A stretch of DNA of 40,235 nucleotides, taken from contig NZNW01000143.1 in the NCBI GenBank assembly GCA_002695065.1, forward strand, positions 13,579 through 53,813, given 5' to 3'. A model generated the notes under the pieces. It was not told the origin of the DNA and ran no database searches. It saw nothing but the letters and a program-made list of their open reading frames with translations. Both the position numbers and the translations under genes were made by a program. The DNA is from Salinicola sp. Its GTDB lineage: Bacteria > Pseudomonadota > Gammaproteobacteria > Pseudomonadales > Halomonadaceae. Positions 9,215 through 20,153 of this stretch are shown in pieces (within the stretch, counting starts at the first letter, position 1; the number at the start of each line of letters is the position of its first letter).

Positions 9215-9643
9215 TCAGATGTTCAGTTCTTGCGGCTGCTGCGCGGCGTGCGGATGCTCGGTACCGGCATACACCTTGAGCTTGGCGTGCATGGCACGAC
9301 CCAGCGGCCCTTTGGGCAGCATGCCCTTGACGGCGCCTTCGATGATGCGTTCCGGCGCGTGGTCGATCAGCTTCTCGAACGACATGGTGCGCAGACCGCC
9401 CGGGTAACCGGTATGACGGTAGTAATTCTTGGCTTGCGCCTTGTTGCCGGTGACATGCACCTTCTCGGCATTGACGACGACGATGTAATCGCCGGTGTCG
9501 ACATGCGGGGTGTATTCCGGCTTGTGTTTGCCACGCAGGCGGCGAGCGATTTCCGTCGCCAGACGACCGAGCGTCTTGCCCGAGGCATCCACGACATACC
9601 AGTCGCGCTGCACGGTGTGCGGCTTGGCACTGAACGTCTTCAT
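9215..9643 (-). CDS. rplM: 50S ribosomal protein L13 (uL13)
   Basis: Early-assembly large-subunit protein of 142 residues with [29 protein letters not shown] at the start, [38 protein letters not shown], and [31 protein letters not shown]. It is the first gene of the operon with rpsI. The transcript has a leader of about 130 nt from the predicted start near 9773; in E. coli L13 represses its own operon through the mRNA leader, and a leader of this size leaves room for that here. Confidence 0.99.
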   Translation of the reverse strand: MKTFSAKPHTVQRDWYVVDASGKTLGRLATEIARRLRGKHKPEYTPHVDTGDYIVVVNAEKVHVTGNKAQAKNYYRHTGYPGGLRTMSFEKLIDHAPERIIEGAVKGMLPKGPLGRAMHAKLKVYAGTEHPHAAQQPQELNI

Positions 9644-9779
9644 GAGTGTTTCACCAAATAAGCGTATTTGGGCGTCGAAGCGAACGCTTCTCGGCCATCC
9701 CTATTTTTCTTGGGTTACCGACATGTCCGGGAGCCGATGAACGACTACCGACAGGAAGGTAACGGATCGAAGAGCGCGC

Positions 9780-9808
9780 ATTGTACACGAGCACAATGTA
9801 CGAGGAAA
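9780..9808 (-). promoter_or_regulatory. Probable rplM-rpsI promoter with overlapping inverted repeats
   Basis: On the minus strand a TACAAT -10 (9780-9785) lies 17 bp from TTTCCT (9803-9808), a weak -35. The core overlaps the inverted repeat CATTGT/ACAATG (9779-9784 and 9793-9798). The palindrome AGACCGGTCT (9808-9817) sits at the edge of the -35. The leader to the rplM ATG is about 130 nt. Confidence 0.55.
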
Positions 9809-9854
9809 GACCGGTCTCGCCGTGACATTGGCGCTCACTCGCGGCTCGCTCCGC

Positions 9855-11033
9855 TCAGGGCTTGTGCGCCAGCGCCAGGTAGTCCCGGGACTGCATCTCC
9901 TGAAGACGCGACAGCGTGCGCTCGAACTCGAAGCTCAGGTTGCCCCCGGTGTAGAGCGACTCGACCTCGGTCTCGGCGGAGAGCAGCAACTTGACCGCGC
10001 GGTCGTAGAACTCGTCGACCATGCTGATGAACCGGCGGGCCTGATCGTCGGTCCCCGCCCCCATGCGCGGCACGCCGGAGACCAGCACGGTATGGAACTC
10101 GCGCGACAGCTCGATGTAGTCGTTCTGGCTGCGAGGCCCATCGCAGAGCTCCTTGAAATCGAACCACACCACGCCCTCGTGCAGGCGGCGGGCTTTCAGC
10201 TCCCGGTGGTTGATCGTCAGCGTGGCACGCTCTCGCCCTTCGCTGCCGGCGACCGAGCGGAAACTCTTCGCCAGCAGCTGCTCGGCCTCGGCGTCGAGCG
10301 GCGCGTGGAATATCTCCACCTGCTCCAGGGCACGGAGACGGTAATCCACCCCGGAATCGACGTTGACCACTTCGCAATGGCGCTTGAGCAGATCGATCGC
10401 CGGCAGGAAGCGCGCCCTCTGCAGGCCATCCTTGTAGAGATCGTCCGGCACGATATTGGAGGTCGCCACCAATACGACGCCCTGCGCGAACAAGGCTTCC
10501 ATCAGGTTGCCGAGGATCATCGCATCGGTGATGTCCTTGACGTAGAACTCGTCGAAGCAGATGACCCGAGCCTCGCCGGCGAACGTGGCCGCGATCTGCG
10601 TCAACGGGTTCTTCTCCCCCTTGTGGACCTCGAGTTCGCGGTGCACTCGCTGCATGAAGCGGTTGAAATGCGTACGCATCTTGCGCTCGAAGGGCAGCGA
10701 CTCGTAGAACACATCGACCAGGTAGGTCTTGCCACGGCCGACGCCACCCCAGAAATAGAGCCCCATGACCGAAGGCGTGGGAGGCGCCTCGGGTTCGGCG
10801 GCCTTGCGCTTGCCGAACAGCCCCGCCACCTTCGACAGCTTCGACTCCCCGGAGACCGTCGTGGGCTTGGGCGCCGGGGTCCGCTGAAGATCGTCGTACA
10901 GGCGCTGCAGGTGCTTGACGGCATTCTCCTGCGCGGCGTCGTAGCTGAAGTCATCGCGCTCCAGATCCGCGCGATAACGCGACATTGGCGTCATGGTGCC
11001 TTGATGGGACGTCGCGGCATGGGGGGAACTCAT
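9855..11033 (-). CDS. zapE: Cell division protein ZapE (AFG1-like ATPase)
   Basis: Cytoplasmic P-loop ATPase of the AFG1/ZapE family that acts on FtsZ rings late in constriction. From the ATG at 11033 it has 392 residues. Family blocks: TPMSRYRADLERDDFSYDAAQENAVKHLQRLYDDL, Walker A GLYFWGGVGRGKTYLVDVFYE, RTHFNRFMQRVH, Walker B ICFDEFYVKDITDAMILGNL, sensor VVLVATSNIVPDDLYKDGLQRARFLPAIDLL. The frame is open to 11255, but a promoter with TATAAT at 11071-11076 puts the transcript start near 11064, which excludes the longer form. A second ATG at 10994, behind AAGG, is a possible alternative. Confidence 0.95.
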   Translation of the reverse strand: MSSPHAATSHQGTMTPMSRYRADLERDDFSYDAAQENAVKHLQRLYDDLQRTPAPKPTTVSGESKLSKVAGLFGKRKAAEPEAPPTPSVMGLYFWGGVGRGKTYLVDVFYESLPFERKMRTHFNRFMQRVHRELEVHKGEKNPLTQIAATFAGEARVICFDEFYVKDITDAMILGNLMEALFAQGVVLVATSNIVPDDLYKDGLQRARFLPAIDLLKRHCEVVNVDSGVDYRLRALEQVEIFHAPLDAEAEQLLAKSFRSVAGSEGRERATLTINHRELKARRLHEGVVWFDFKELCDGPRSQNDYIELSREFHTVLVSGVPRMGAGTDDQARRFISMVDEFYDRAVKLLLSAETEVESLYTGGNLSFEFERTLSRLQEMQSRDYLALAHKP

Positions 11034-11070
11034 GGCGGTATCGTGACCTCGGTTCGAAACAGGTGGCGGG

Positions 11071-11099
11071 ATTATACTCTCCGACGAAAGTCTTGACAG
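11071..11099 (-). promoter_or_regulatory. Sigma-70 promoter of zapE
   Basis: CTGTCA (11094-11099) and a perfect TATAAT (11071-11076) with a 17-bp spacer on the minus strand. The predicted start near 11064 gives a leader of about 30 nt to the ATG at 11033. Confidence 0.75.
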
Positions 11100-11121
11100 T
11101 GCCTGGGAGACAAGCAAGGTT

Positions 11122-11152
11122 TGACCCGAGAGCCGAGCGGGTCGATATAATG
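11122..11152 (+). promoter_or_regulatory. Probable promoter of zapG (yhcB)
   Basis: TTGACC (11122-11127) and a perfect TATAAT (11147-11152) on the plus strand. The 19-bp spacer is longer than ideal, so activity may depend on a factor or on supercoiling. It lies back to back with the zapE promoter. Confidence 0.6.
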
Positions 11153-11221
11153 GCACCGCACCGACCTTACGCAAGGGTCTTTGAGACAGGTCGTGCCGGG
11201 CACGACGACGAGGAGCGCACT

Positions 11222-11674
11222 GTGAACGAAAGCAATATCGACTGGATCCTGGCAATCGCCTGCTTCCTGGCGGGCATCGGTATCGGCGCCCTTTGTTACC
11301 ACCTGCTGAACGCCAACGTAGCCCGCAACCAGAAAGTGCGTCAGCGTCTGGCCGAGACGGAGCTGGAACTCAATCAGGTCAAGGATGCGCTGAACGACCA
11401 CTTCGCCAAGGTGGCCGATCTGGCCTCCAGCATTCAGCGCCAAAGCCACGACCTCGAACAGCACCTGATCCAGGGTGCGGACAAGCTGGTCGACGATCTC
11501 AAGCTGAAACGTCGACTGCATGGCAGCCAGGACGAGAACGAAGAGGTCGATCTGCCTCAGGTGCCACGCGACTATGCCGACGGCACCGGCGGCACGCTGG
11601 CCGAAGATTATGGCGTCCGCCAACGCCGAACCGCGGAGCAGCAGGAGAGCGCCCCGCAGCCTCCCCGCTACTGA
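11222..11674 (+). CDS. zapG: ZapG (YhcB, DUF1043) cell-division/envelope membrane protein
   Basis: Inner-membrane protein of 150 residues. One N-terminal membrane helix at about 8-30 (WILAIACFLAGIGIGALCYHLL) is followed by a cytoplasmic coiled coil (about 33-100; VRQRLAETELELNQVKDALNDHFAKVADLASSIQRQSHDLEQHL) and a charged, probably disordered tail. YhcB in E. coli links division and elongation machineries and affects envelope biogenesis. The start is the GTG at 11222, behind AGGAG; there is no suitable in-frame ATG near the membrane helix. It is divergent from zapE, another Z-ring protein. Confidence 0.88.
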   Translation: MNESNIDWILAIACFLAGIGIGALCYHLLNANVARNQKVRQRLAETELELNQVKDALNDHFAKVADLASSIQRQSHDLEQHLIQGADKLVDDLKLKRRLHGSQDENEEVDLPQVPRDYADGTGGTLAEDYGVRQRRTAEQQESAPQPPRY

Positions 11675-11731
11675 AATGGCCGAAGACCCGTCGAAGTCCA
11701 CCGGGCGGCGACGGGCGCCAATCCCCTTCCC

Positions 11732-12490
11732 TCAAGCCGGATTGTCGATGTCCACGAACCGGTGCTCGATATCGAAGCGATCCGCCAACCAGCTGCCCAG
11801 GGCCTGGATACCGTCACGCTCGGTGGCGTGGTGGCCCGCCGCCAGATAGGTGATCCCCATCTCTCTCGCCATGTGGGTGGTGCGCTCGGAGATTTCACCG
11901 GAGATGAACGCATCGGCACCCGCCTCGGCGGCTATCGGCAACATGTCCTGGGCGCCTCCCGTACACCAGGCAACGCGCCGTACGATTCCGGAATGGCCCT
12001 CTATCAGGGTGGGCGCGCGCTCCAGCGCCTGCTCGACGCGCCCCGCCAGGGCCCGGCTGTCCAGCTCGGCTTGCGGCGCCCCCATCCACAGCAGTCCCCG
12101 CCCCGGCTCACCGTCGAGGCAGCGCTCCATCTCGAATCCCAGACGCCGCCCCAGGCAGGCGTTGTTGCCCAGTGAAAGGTGGGCATCCAGCGGCAGGTGG
12201 TAAGCCAGCAGGTTGATGCCGTTCCCCAACAAGGTAGCCAGACGCCGATGCTTCATTCCGGTCACGCTCACCGGCTCGTTTTTCCAGAAGTAGCCGTGAT
12301 GGACCAGTACGGCATCGGCGCCCCAGGCCACGGCTTCGTCGAGTAACGCCTGGCACGCCGTGACACCGGTCAGGATACGCTCGATCCTGTCCCGCCCCTC
12401 GACCTGCAATCCATTGACGGTGTAATCCTTGAACGCGTCGATACACAACTCCGCATCGACGGTCTCCTGGAGAATCTGCCGCGAAATCAT
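11732..12490 (-). CDS. Nif3-like dinuclear metal centre hexameric protein (YbgI)
   Basis: Protein of 252 residues of the Nif3/YbgI (DUF34) family. Conserved metal-site segments are GADAVLVHHGYFWKNEP, NLLAYHLPLDAHLSLGNNACLG and the C-terminal ITYLAAGHHATERDGIQALGSWL; GADAFISGEISERTTHMARE is also typical. The family binds two metals. A role as GTP cyclohydrolase I type 2 has been proposed for homologues, but the function is not settled. The ATG at 12490 has GGGAG 6 nt upstream; the frame upstream to 12631 is not conserved. It is divergent from the degS-type gene. Confidence 0.92.
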   Translation of the reverse strand: MISRQILQETVDAELCIDAFKDYTVNGLQVEGRDRIERILTGVTACQALLDEAVAWGADAVLVHHGYFWKNEPVSVTGMKHRRLATLLGNGINLLAYHLPLDAHLSLGNNACLGRRLGFEMERCLDGEPGRGLLWMGAPQAELDSRALAGRVEQALERAPTLIEGHSGIVRRVAWCTGGAQDMLPIAAEAGADAFISGEISERTTHMAREMGITYLAAGHHATERDGIQALGSWLADRFDIEHRFVDIDNPA

Positions 12491-12707
12491 ACTGTCTCCC
12501 AGCGCGAAGCCTTGGTGAATGTTACACTTCCGATCCATATCGACATCGTGCCAGGCACCGCGCACACCGTCATCGAGCGCATCGTATTTCCATCGATTCC
12601 GTCGACGGGCTCCCCGGCCCCATCGGCGCAAACACGGCCGCCTCGATCACCGCAGCGCTGCCGGACGTGGCGAAGTCGCTCTGATTTCCAGTCTAAGGAC
12701 CCAGCAC

Positions 12708-13982
<1,275 letters not shown>

Positions 13983-13992
13983 CCCTCATCCA

Positions 13993-14031
13993 ACGACGAT
14001 CGCCGCCCGAGGGGCGGCGATCGTCGTCTTT
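13993..14031 (+). terminator. Intrinsic terminator of the degS-type gene
   Basis: Perfect 16-bp GC-rich stem (13993-14008 with 14012-14027), 3-nt loop, followed by CTTTT on the plus strand. It begins 10 nt after the protease stop and lies between converging degS and hisD. The minus strand has no T-run, so it is mainly a plus-strand terminator. Confidence 0.88.
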
Positions 14032-14046
14032 TCCTGTGCCCGATCC

Positions 14047-15360
14047 TCAGCGCTTGAGGCGGTTCTCCGCCGAGCGGGCGTGGGCCGTCAAGGACTCGCC
14101 CCGCGCCAGAACGGATGCCGTCCGTCCCAGCGTGTCGGCCCCCTCCGGAGAACACTGGATCAGCGACGAGCGCTTCTGGAAATCGTAGACGCCCAACGGG
14201 GAGGAGAAACGCGCCGTGCCGGAGGTCGGCAACACATGGTTGGGGCCGGCGCAGTAGTCACCAAGCACCTCCGCCGTATGGCGCCCCATGAAGATGGCAC
14301 CGGCGTGACGTACGCCTTCCACCATCTCCTGGGGCGACTCCACGGAGAGCTCCAGGTGTTCGGGCGCGATGCGATTGATCAGCTCGACCGCCTGCTCGGG
14401 CCCTTCACAGAGGATCAGTGCACCCCGCCTCGCCAGCGACTCGCGGATGATCGCTTCCCGCTCCATGGTCGGCAGCAGGCGCTCGATGGAGGCCAGGACG
14501 GCCTCGAGGTGTTCGGCATCCCAGGTCACCAGAATGGCCTGGGCATCTTCATCGTGCTCGGCCTGGGAAAACAGGTCCATCGCCAGCCAGTCCGGATCGG
14601 TACCGGCGTCGGAGACGACCAGTATCTCGGAGGGCCCCGCGATCATGTCGATGCCGACCTGGCCGAAGACGGCCCGCTTGGCGGTCGCCACATAGATGTT
14701 GCCGGGCCCGACGATCTTGTCGACCCTGGGCACGCTCTGGGTGCCGTAGGCCAGCGCCGCCACGGCTTGCGCCCCGCCCAGCGTGAAGACGCGGTCGACG
14801 CCGGCGAGATGGGCGGCCGCCAGCACCAGCTCGTTGACCACGCCGTCCGGCGTCGGCACGACCATGACGATCTCGCGCACACCCGCCACATGAGCCGGCA
14901 GAGCGTTCATCAGCACCGAGGAGGGATAGGCCGCCTTGCCTCCCGGCACATAGATGCCGACGCGATCGAGCGCCGTCACCTTCTGGCCCAGCATGGTGCC
15001 GTCCGGCTCCTGGTACTGCCAGGACTCCGGCTTCTGGCGCTGGTGATAGATCCGGATGCGCTCCGCCGCCTGCTGCAGCGCCTCGCGCTGGGCCGCTGGG
15101 ATCGACGCGAACGCCGTCTCCAGCCGCTCGGGCCCGATCATCAGTTCGGACATGGCCGTTGCGGAAAGCCGGTCGAAGCGATTGGTATACTCGATCAATG
15201 CCGCGTCGCCGCTCCGACGGACGGCTTCGATGATCTCCGCGACGCGGGCGGAGATTTCATGATCGGAGACCCCTTCCCAGGCCAGCAGAGCGTCGAGACG
15301 CGCATCGAAATCAGCGTCCCGCGTGGTGAAACGGGCAATGGTAGTCGTTTGGCTCATCAT
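14047..15360 (-). CDS. hisD: Histidinol dehydrogenase
   Basis: Zinc- and NAD-dependent enzyme that oxidises L-histidinol to histidine in the last two steps of the pathway. It has 437 residues. Signatures: [81 protein letters not shown] and [26 protein letters not shown]. It follows hisG by 76 nt. There are two adjacent ATG codons at the start. The hisC gene that follows hisD in Pseudomonas is missing; the degS terminator and gene come next in the opposite direction. Confidence 0.98.
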   Translation of the reverse strand: MMSQTTTIARFTTRDADFDARLDALLAWEGVSDHEISARVAEIIEAVRRSGDAALIEYTNRFDRLSATAMSELMIGPERLETAFASIPAAQREALQQAAERIRIYHQRQKPESWQYQEPDGTMLGQKVTALDRVGIYVPGGKAAYPSSVLMNALPAHVAGVREIVMVVPTPDGVVNELVLAAAHLAGVDRVFTLGGAQAVAALAYGTQSVPRVDKIVGPGNIYVATAKRAVFGQVGIDMIAGPSEILVVSDAGTDPDWLAMDLFSQAEHDEDAQAILVTWDAEHLEAVLASIERLLPTMEREAIIRESLARRGALILCEGPEQAVELINRIAPEHLELSVESPQEMVEGVRHAGAIFMGRHTAEVLGDYCAGPNHVLPTSGTARFSSPLGVYDFQKRSSLIQCSPEGADTLGRTASVLARGESLTAHARSAENRLKR

Positions 15361-15436
15361 TGATTCTCTCTACGTGCGACCGTCCCGCCGCCGACAGATT
15401 GCATACCGTCCCCGGATGCGCTCACGGAGCTGCGGC

Positions 15437-16081
15437 TCAAGCGACGGTCCGTGCGCTCACCGCGTGACGCAAGCGCTCGATCAGCGGCCTGAGTCGCTCA
15501 TGCTTCATCGTCATCGACGCCTTGTTGACCACCAGCCGGGTGCTGATGTTCTCGATCAGCTCGCGAGGCTCCATGCCGTTGGCGCGCAGGGTATTGCCGG
15601 TATCGACGATATCGACGATCTCGTCGGCCAGGTTCATCAGCGGAGCCAGCTCCATCGCCCCGTACAGCTTGATCACCTCGGCCTGGATACCCTGCTCCGC
15701 ATAGTAACGACGTGCCACATTGACGAACTTCGTCGCCACCCGGCGCTTGGCCCGCGCGGGCTGGGCGTCGACGATACCCGCCGTCATCAGCCGGCAGCGC
15801 GAGATCCCCAGGTCGAGTGGCTCGTAGAGCCCCTCGGCGCCGTGCTCCAGCAATACGTCCTTGCCGGCGACACCCAGGTCGGCTGCCCCCAGCTGTACGT
15901 AGGTCGGCACGTCCACCGCCCGGATGACCACCAGCTTGACGTCGGGCAGGTTGGTGTCGAACAGCAGCTTGCGACTCTTGCCGAAATCGTCCGCCGGGGT
16001 GATGCCCGCATCCGCCAGCAGTGGCAAGGTCTCTTCGAGGATACGGCCCTTGGATAGCGCCAGGATCAGTTGATTGCTCAT
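15437..16081 (-). CDS. hisG: ATP phosphoribosyltransferase, short (HisZ-dependent) form
   Basis: First enzyme of histidine synthesis, joining ATP and PRPP. It has 214 residues starting [27 protein letters not shown], with [24 protein letters not shown] and the PRPP-binding [19 protein letters not shown]. It lacks the C-terminal ACT-like regulatory domain of the roughly 300-residue E. coli enzyme, so it should belong to the HisGS class that needs the HisZ subunit, which is not in this window. The open frame extends upstream through murA to 16768, but the ATG at 16081 fits the family. It lies 17 nt after murA. Confidence 0.96.
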   Translation of the reverse strand: MSNQLILALSKGRILEETLPLLADAGITPADDFGKSRKLLFDTNLPDVKLVVIRAVDVPTYVQLGAADLGVAGKDVLLEHGAEGLYEPLDLGISRCRLMTAGIVDAQPARAKRRVATKFVNVARRYYAEQGIQAEVIKLYGAMELAPLMNLADEIVDIVDTGNTLRANGMEPRELIENISTRLVVNKASMTMKHERLRPLIERLRHAVSARTVA

Positions 16082-16098
16082 GGTATCTCTACACCCGA

Positions 16099-17370
<1,272 letters not shown>

Positions 17371-17416
17371 CTATAGAATCGAGAGAGATGACCGGCCCGA
17401 GAGGCCGGGCAGGGGC

Positions 17417-17671
17417 TCAGACACCGAGATTCTCCGGCGCCGATTTCCACTGAGCGGGCGTGAACGTCTTGATGCTGATGGCATGCAGCGCGCCGGAGGC
17501 GATCTCGTCCGACAGCGCGCCGTAGATCAGTTGCTGGCGCTTGACCGGGCTCATGCCATCGAAGACGTCGCCCACGGCGATCACTTGAAAGTTGCAGCCT
17601 TCGCCCTGGATATGGAATTCACAGCCGTCGATCTGACTCTCGAGGCGGTTTTTGACATCGCTGGGTTGCAT
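17417..17671 (-). CDS. ibaG: BolA-family protein IbaG (YrbA)
   Basis: Small BolA-fold protein of 84 residues that works with monothiol glutaredoxins in iron-sulfur handling. It reads MQPSDVKNRLESQIDGCEFHIQGEGCNFQVIAVGDVFDGMSPVKRQQLIYGAL with the tail HAISIKTFTPAQW. The invariant family His (LHAIS) is present. The ATG at 17671 has AGGGAG upstream; the frame continues to 17770 without similarity. A CTGCGCA/TGCGCAG hairpin (17696-17712) lies in its leader. Position between mlaB and murA is conserved in E. coli and Pseudomonas. Confidence 0.94.
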   Translation of the reverse strand: MQPSDVKNRLESQIDGCEFHIQGEGCNFQVIAVGDVFDGMSPVKRQQLIYGALSDEIASGALHAISIKTFTPAQWKSAPENLGV

Positions 17672-17819
17672 GGCAATCGGGCTCCCTTGTGACTGCTGCG
17701 CAGAGTGCGCAGGGAAAGCGCCACATGGTAGCGGAAAGCGCCCCGTCTTGGCGATCTCGCCAGCATGCAAAAACGCCGCAAGCCGGAGAACGACATCGGG
17801 ACGCTCGGAGGGAGAAGGT

Positions 17820-18182
17820 CTAGCCGCGGTCTCGCGCCGGCTCGGCGCAAGTCGTCTCGACGGCCGGCAGCAGCGGCGCCAGCTCGGTGATGTCCATCAG
17901 GCGCTGCAAGGCGGGCGACAGCGAGACGCGATTCAGCCGCAGCGAATGGCGCTGCACGCTGCGTACCCAGACCAACAGCACGCTGAGCACCGCGCTACTC
18001 GCAATCTGAACGCCTGTCAGGTCGAACGAGACCTCGGCCTGGGCCGGCTGATCCGCCAGCCAGTGCCGGCCCGCCTGGGCCAGCGGGCCGGCACTGTCGA
18101 AATCCGCCTCGCCGCAGATCGTCAACACGTTGTCGTCGACGACCTCCAGCGTGGCGTCCTCGCGCTCGAGCAGCAGACTCAC
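17820..18182 (-). CDS. mlaB: STAS-domain protein MlaB of the phospholipid transport complex
   Basis: Cytoplasmic STAS-domain subunit of the MlaFEDB ABC complex, which binds and stabilises MlaF. It has 120 residues; LTICGEADFDSAGPLAQAGRHWL and the helix region VQIASSAVLSVLLVWVRSVQRHSLRLNRVSLSPALQRLMDI show the STAS fold. The start overlaps the mlaC stop by 4 bp (ATGA). About 25 residues after the domain are not conserved. The 148 bp to ibaG include a T5 run after a weak GC-rich segment but no convincing terminator. Confidence 0.9.
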   Translation of the reverse strand: MSLLLEREDATLEVVDDNVLTICGEADFDSAGPLAQAGRHWLADQPAQAEVSFDLTGVQIASSAVLSVLLVWVRSVQRHSLRLNRVSLSPALQRLMDITELAPLLPAVETTCAEPARDRG

Positions 18183-18880
18183 GCGTCCCCGCCCTTCTCG
18201 AGTTCATCGGTCCCGACTTCCGGCGCCCAGTTGTCGATCACGGCATCGATGTCGCGGTTGTTGTCGCGCATCGCCTGATCGAACTGATTGCGGAACGTCA
18301 GGCCGAGGTTGATACCGTTGACGATGACATTGATCACTTTCCACTGACCATCGCTCTGGCGCAGCGTGAAGTTGACCGGATAGGTCTGGCCACTGGTCGA
18401 GATCACCTCCATGGGTACCGAGGCCTGGTCGTCATAGCGGCCGGCGTTCTCGCTGTCCTTCACGCGCAGCGTCTTGTAGTCGAACGTCACCAGCCCCTTG
18501 GCATAGGTATCGATCAACGTCTTGCGGAATACGTTGACGAACCGCGAGCGCTGTTCCGGGCTGGCGCCACGGAAGTAGCGCCCCATCACACTGGCGCCGA
18601 TGTAACGGAAATCGGCCACTTCCGCCATGTTGGTGTCGACGAGCTTCGCCAGCTCACCCTCGTGCTGCGCGTAGTAATCCTTCTTGCCCTCCAGCTCGGA
18701 CATCAGGGAGTCGACGCTCTGCTGGATCACCTGGGTCGGCGACTGCTGAGCCTGCGCCGTCGTGGTCATGCTCGCCAGACACGCCGCGACGAGGGTCAGC
18801 GCCACCATCCAGATGCCGCGCATCCCGGCATGACACCGTGACGCACTCGAGGCGTTACGTGAGAAGGTCATTTTCATCAT
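18179..18880 (-). CDS. mlaC: Periplasmic phospholipid-binding protein MlaC
   Basis: Soluble shuttle that carries phospholipid between the MlaA-porin complex in the outer membrane and MlaFEDB in the inner membrane. It has 233 residues with a long signal peptide (about 1-44, cleavage after TTTAQA). Mature signatures are DFRYIGASVMGRYFRGASPEQRSRFVNVFRKTLIDTYAKGL, VPMEVISTSGQTYPVNFTLRQSDGQWKVINVIVNGINLGLTFRNQF. Two ATG codons open the gene, and the first is given. It ends in a 4-bp overlap with mlaB. Confidence 0.95.
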   Translation of the reverse strand: MMKMTFSRNASSASRCHAGMRGIWMVALTLVAACLASMTTTAQAQQSPTQVIQQSVDSLMSELEGKKDYYAQHEGELAKLVDTNMAEVADFRYIGASVMGRYFRGASPEQRSRFVNVFRKTLIDTYAKGLVTFDYKTLRVKDSENAGRYDDQASVPMEVISTSGQTYPVNFTLRQSDGQWKVINVIVNGINLGLTFRNQFDQAMRDNNRDIDAVIDNWAPEVGTDELEKGGDA

Positions 18881-18912
18881 CGACTCCTTGTCTGCGATTA
18901 CGTTCTTCCGAC

Positions 18913-19374
18913 TTACTTGGCCATGTTCGACACGAACTGCTGAATGAGCTCTTCCAGCACCAGTGCCTGCTGAGTATCGTGAATGACGTCGCCATCATGG
19001 AGCATGTCCGGCGCGCCCCCCACGGTCAGGCCGACGTACTGCTCGCCCAGCAGCCCCGACGTCAGGATCGCCGCCGTGGTGTCGTCGGAGAGTTTGCCAT
19101 CGTACTCCGAGTCCAGCTCCATGGTGACCTTGGCGTCGAACCACTTGGGATCGAGCTGAATGTCGGTCACCTTGCCGACGCGCACCCCCGACATGGTGAC
19201 TTTCGCCTGTGGCCGCAACCCCCCGATGTTGGCAAAGTTCGCAGTCAGCGTGAACGTGTCGTTGGGCACTCCCACCCCCAGACCGCTGACCCTGAGGCCG
19301 AGAAACACCAGCCCCAGAATGCCTGCCAGCATGAAAATGCCGACGCCCAGTTCCAACCAGCTATTGCGCTTCAT
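18913..19374 (-). CDS. mlaD: MCE-domain protein MlaD
   Basis: Inner-membrane-anchored MCE protein whose hexamer forms the periplasmic pore of MlaFEDB. It has 153 residues: one membrane helix at about 8-28 ([21 protein letters not shown]) and one MCE domain ([36 protein letters not shown] to [17 protein letters not shown]). The C-terminal helix [17 protein letters not shown] matches the pore helices of the family. It starts inside the mlaE stop (4-bp overlap) and is followed by mlaC after 32 nt. Confidence 0.96.
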   Translation of the reverse strand: MKRNSWLELGVGIFMLAGILGLVFLGLRVSGLGVGVPNDTFTLTANFANIGGLRPQAKVTMSGVRVGKVTDIQLDPKWFDAKVTMELDSEYDGKLSDDTTAAILTSGLLGEQYVGLTVGGAPDMLHDGDVIHDTQQALVLEELIQQFVSNMAK

Positions 19375-20153
19375 CCGAGATCTCCAAACATCAACGCGGT
19401 GAGCACGAAATCGAGGCCCAATACCGCCAGCGAGGCGTATACCACCGTCCGGGTGGTCGCGCGCGAAATACCTTCCGAGGTAGGAATCAGGTCATAGCCC
19501 TGGAATACCGCGATCCAGGTCACGACCAGACCGAACACCAGACTCTTGACCATGCCGTTGAGCACATCGTCGACGAAGTCGACGCTATCCTGCATGTTGC
19601 TCCAGTAGGAACCTTCGTAGACACCCAGCCAGTCGACGCCGACCAGGTAGCCACCCCAGATCCCGACCACGCCGAAGATGACGGTCAGCACGGGCAGCGA
19701 CACGAAACCCGCCCAGAGCCGCGGCGCCACGATCCGGCGCAGCGGGTCGACACCGATCATCTCCATGCTGGTGAGCTGCTCGGTCGCTTTCATCAGGCCG
19801 ATTTCCGCCGTCAATGCCGATCCCGCGCGACCGGCGAACAGCAGCGCCGCCACCACCGGCGCCAGTTCGCGAACGAGCGAGAGCGCCACCATCTGCCCCA
19901 GCGCTTCGTCGGCGCCGAAACCGACCAGAATGGTGAAACCCTGCAGCGCCAGCACCATGCCGATGAACAACCCCGAGACCAGCACGATGGCGACCGACAT
20001 CACGCCGACGAAATGCATCTGGCGCAACCACAGATGAAACCCTTCTCTGGACGGGAGACAGAACACCGACTGGACCAGGAAAAGTCCCGCCCGCCCGATC
20101 GAACTCAGCGTATCGAGTGTCGCCCTGCCCAGGGCAGCGATGTGGCGCTTCAT
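19371..20153 (-). CDS. mlaE: Phospholipid ABC transporter permease MlaE
   Basis: Integral inner-membrane permease of MlaFEDB with 260 residues. It shows the MlaE family core: [91 protein letters not shown], and several further hydrophobic helices ending in [21 protein letters not shown]. It overlaps mlaF by 4 bp at its start and mlaD by 4 bp at its end, a tightly coupled operon. Confidence 0.97.
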   Translation of the reverse strand: MKRHIAALGRATLDTLSSIGRAGLFLVQSVFCLPSREGFHLWLRQMHFVGVMSVAIVLVSGLFIGMVLALQGFTILVGFGADEALGQMVALSLVRELAPVVAALLFAGRAGSALTAEIGLMKATEQLTSMEMIGVDPLRRIVAPRLWAGFVSLPVLTVIFGVVGIWGGYLVGVDWLGVYEGSYWSNMQDSVDFVDDVLNGMVKSLVFGLVVTWIAVFQGYDLIPTSEGISRATTRTVVYASLAVLGLDFVLTALMFGDLG

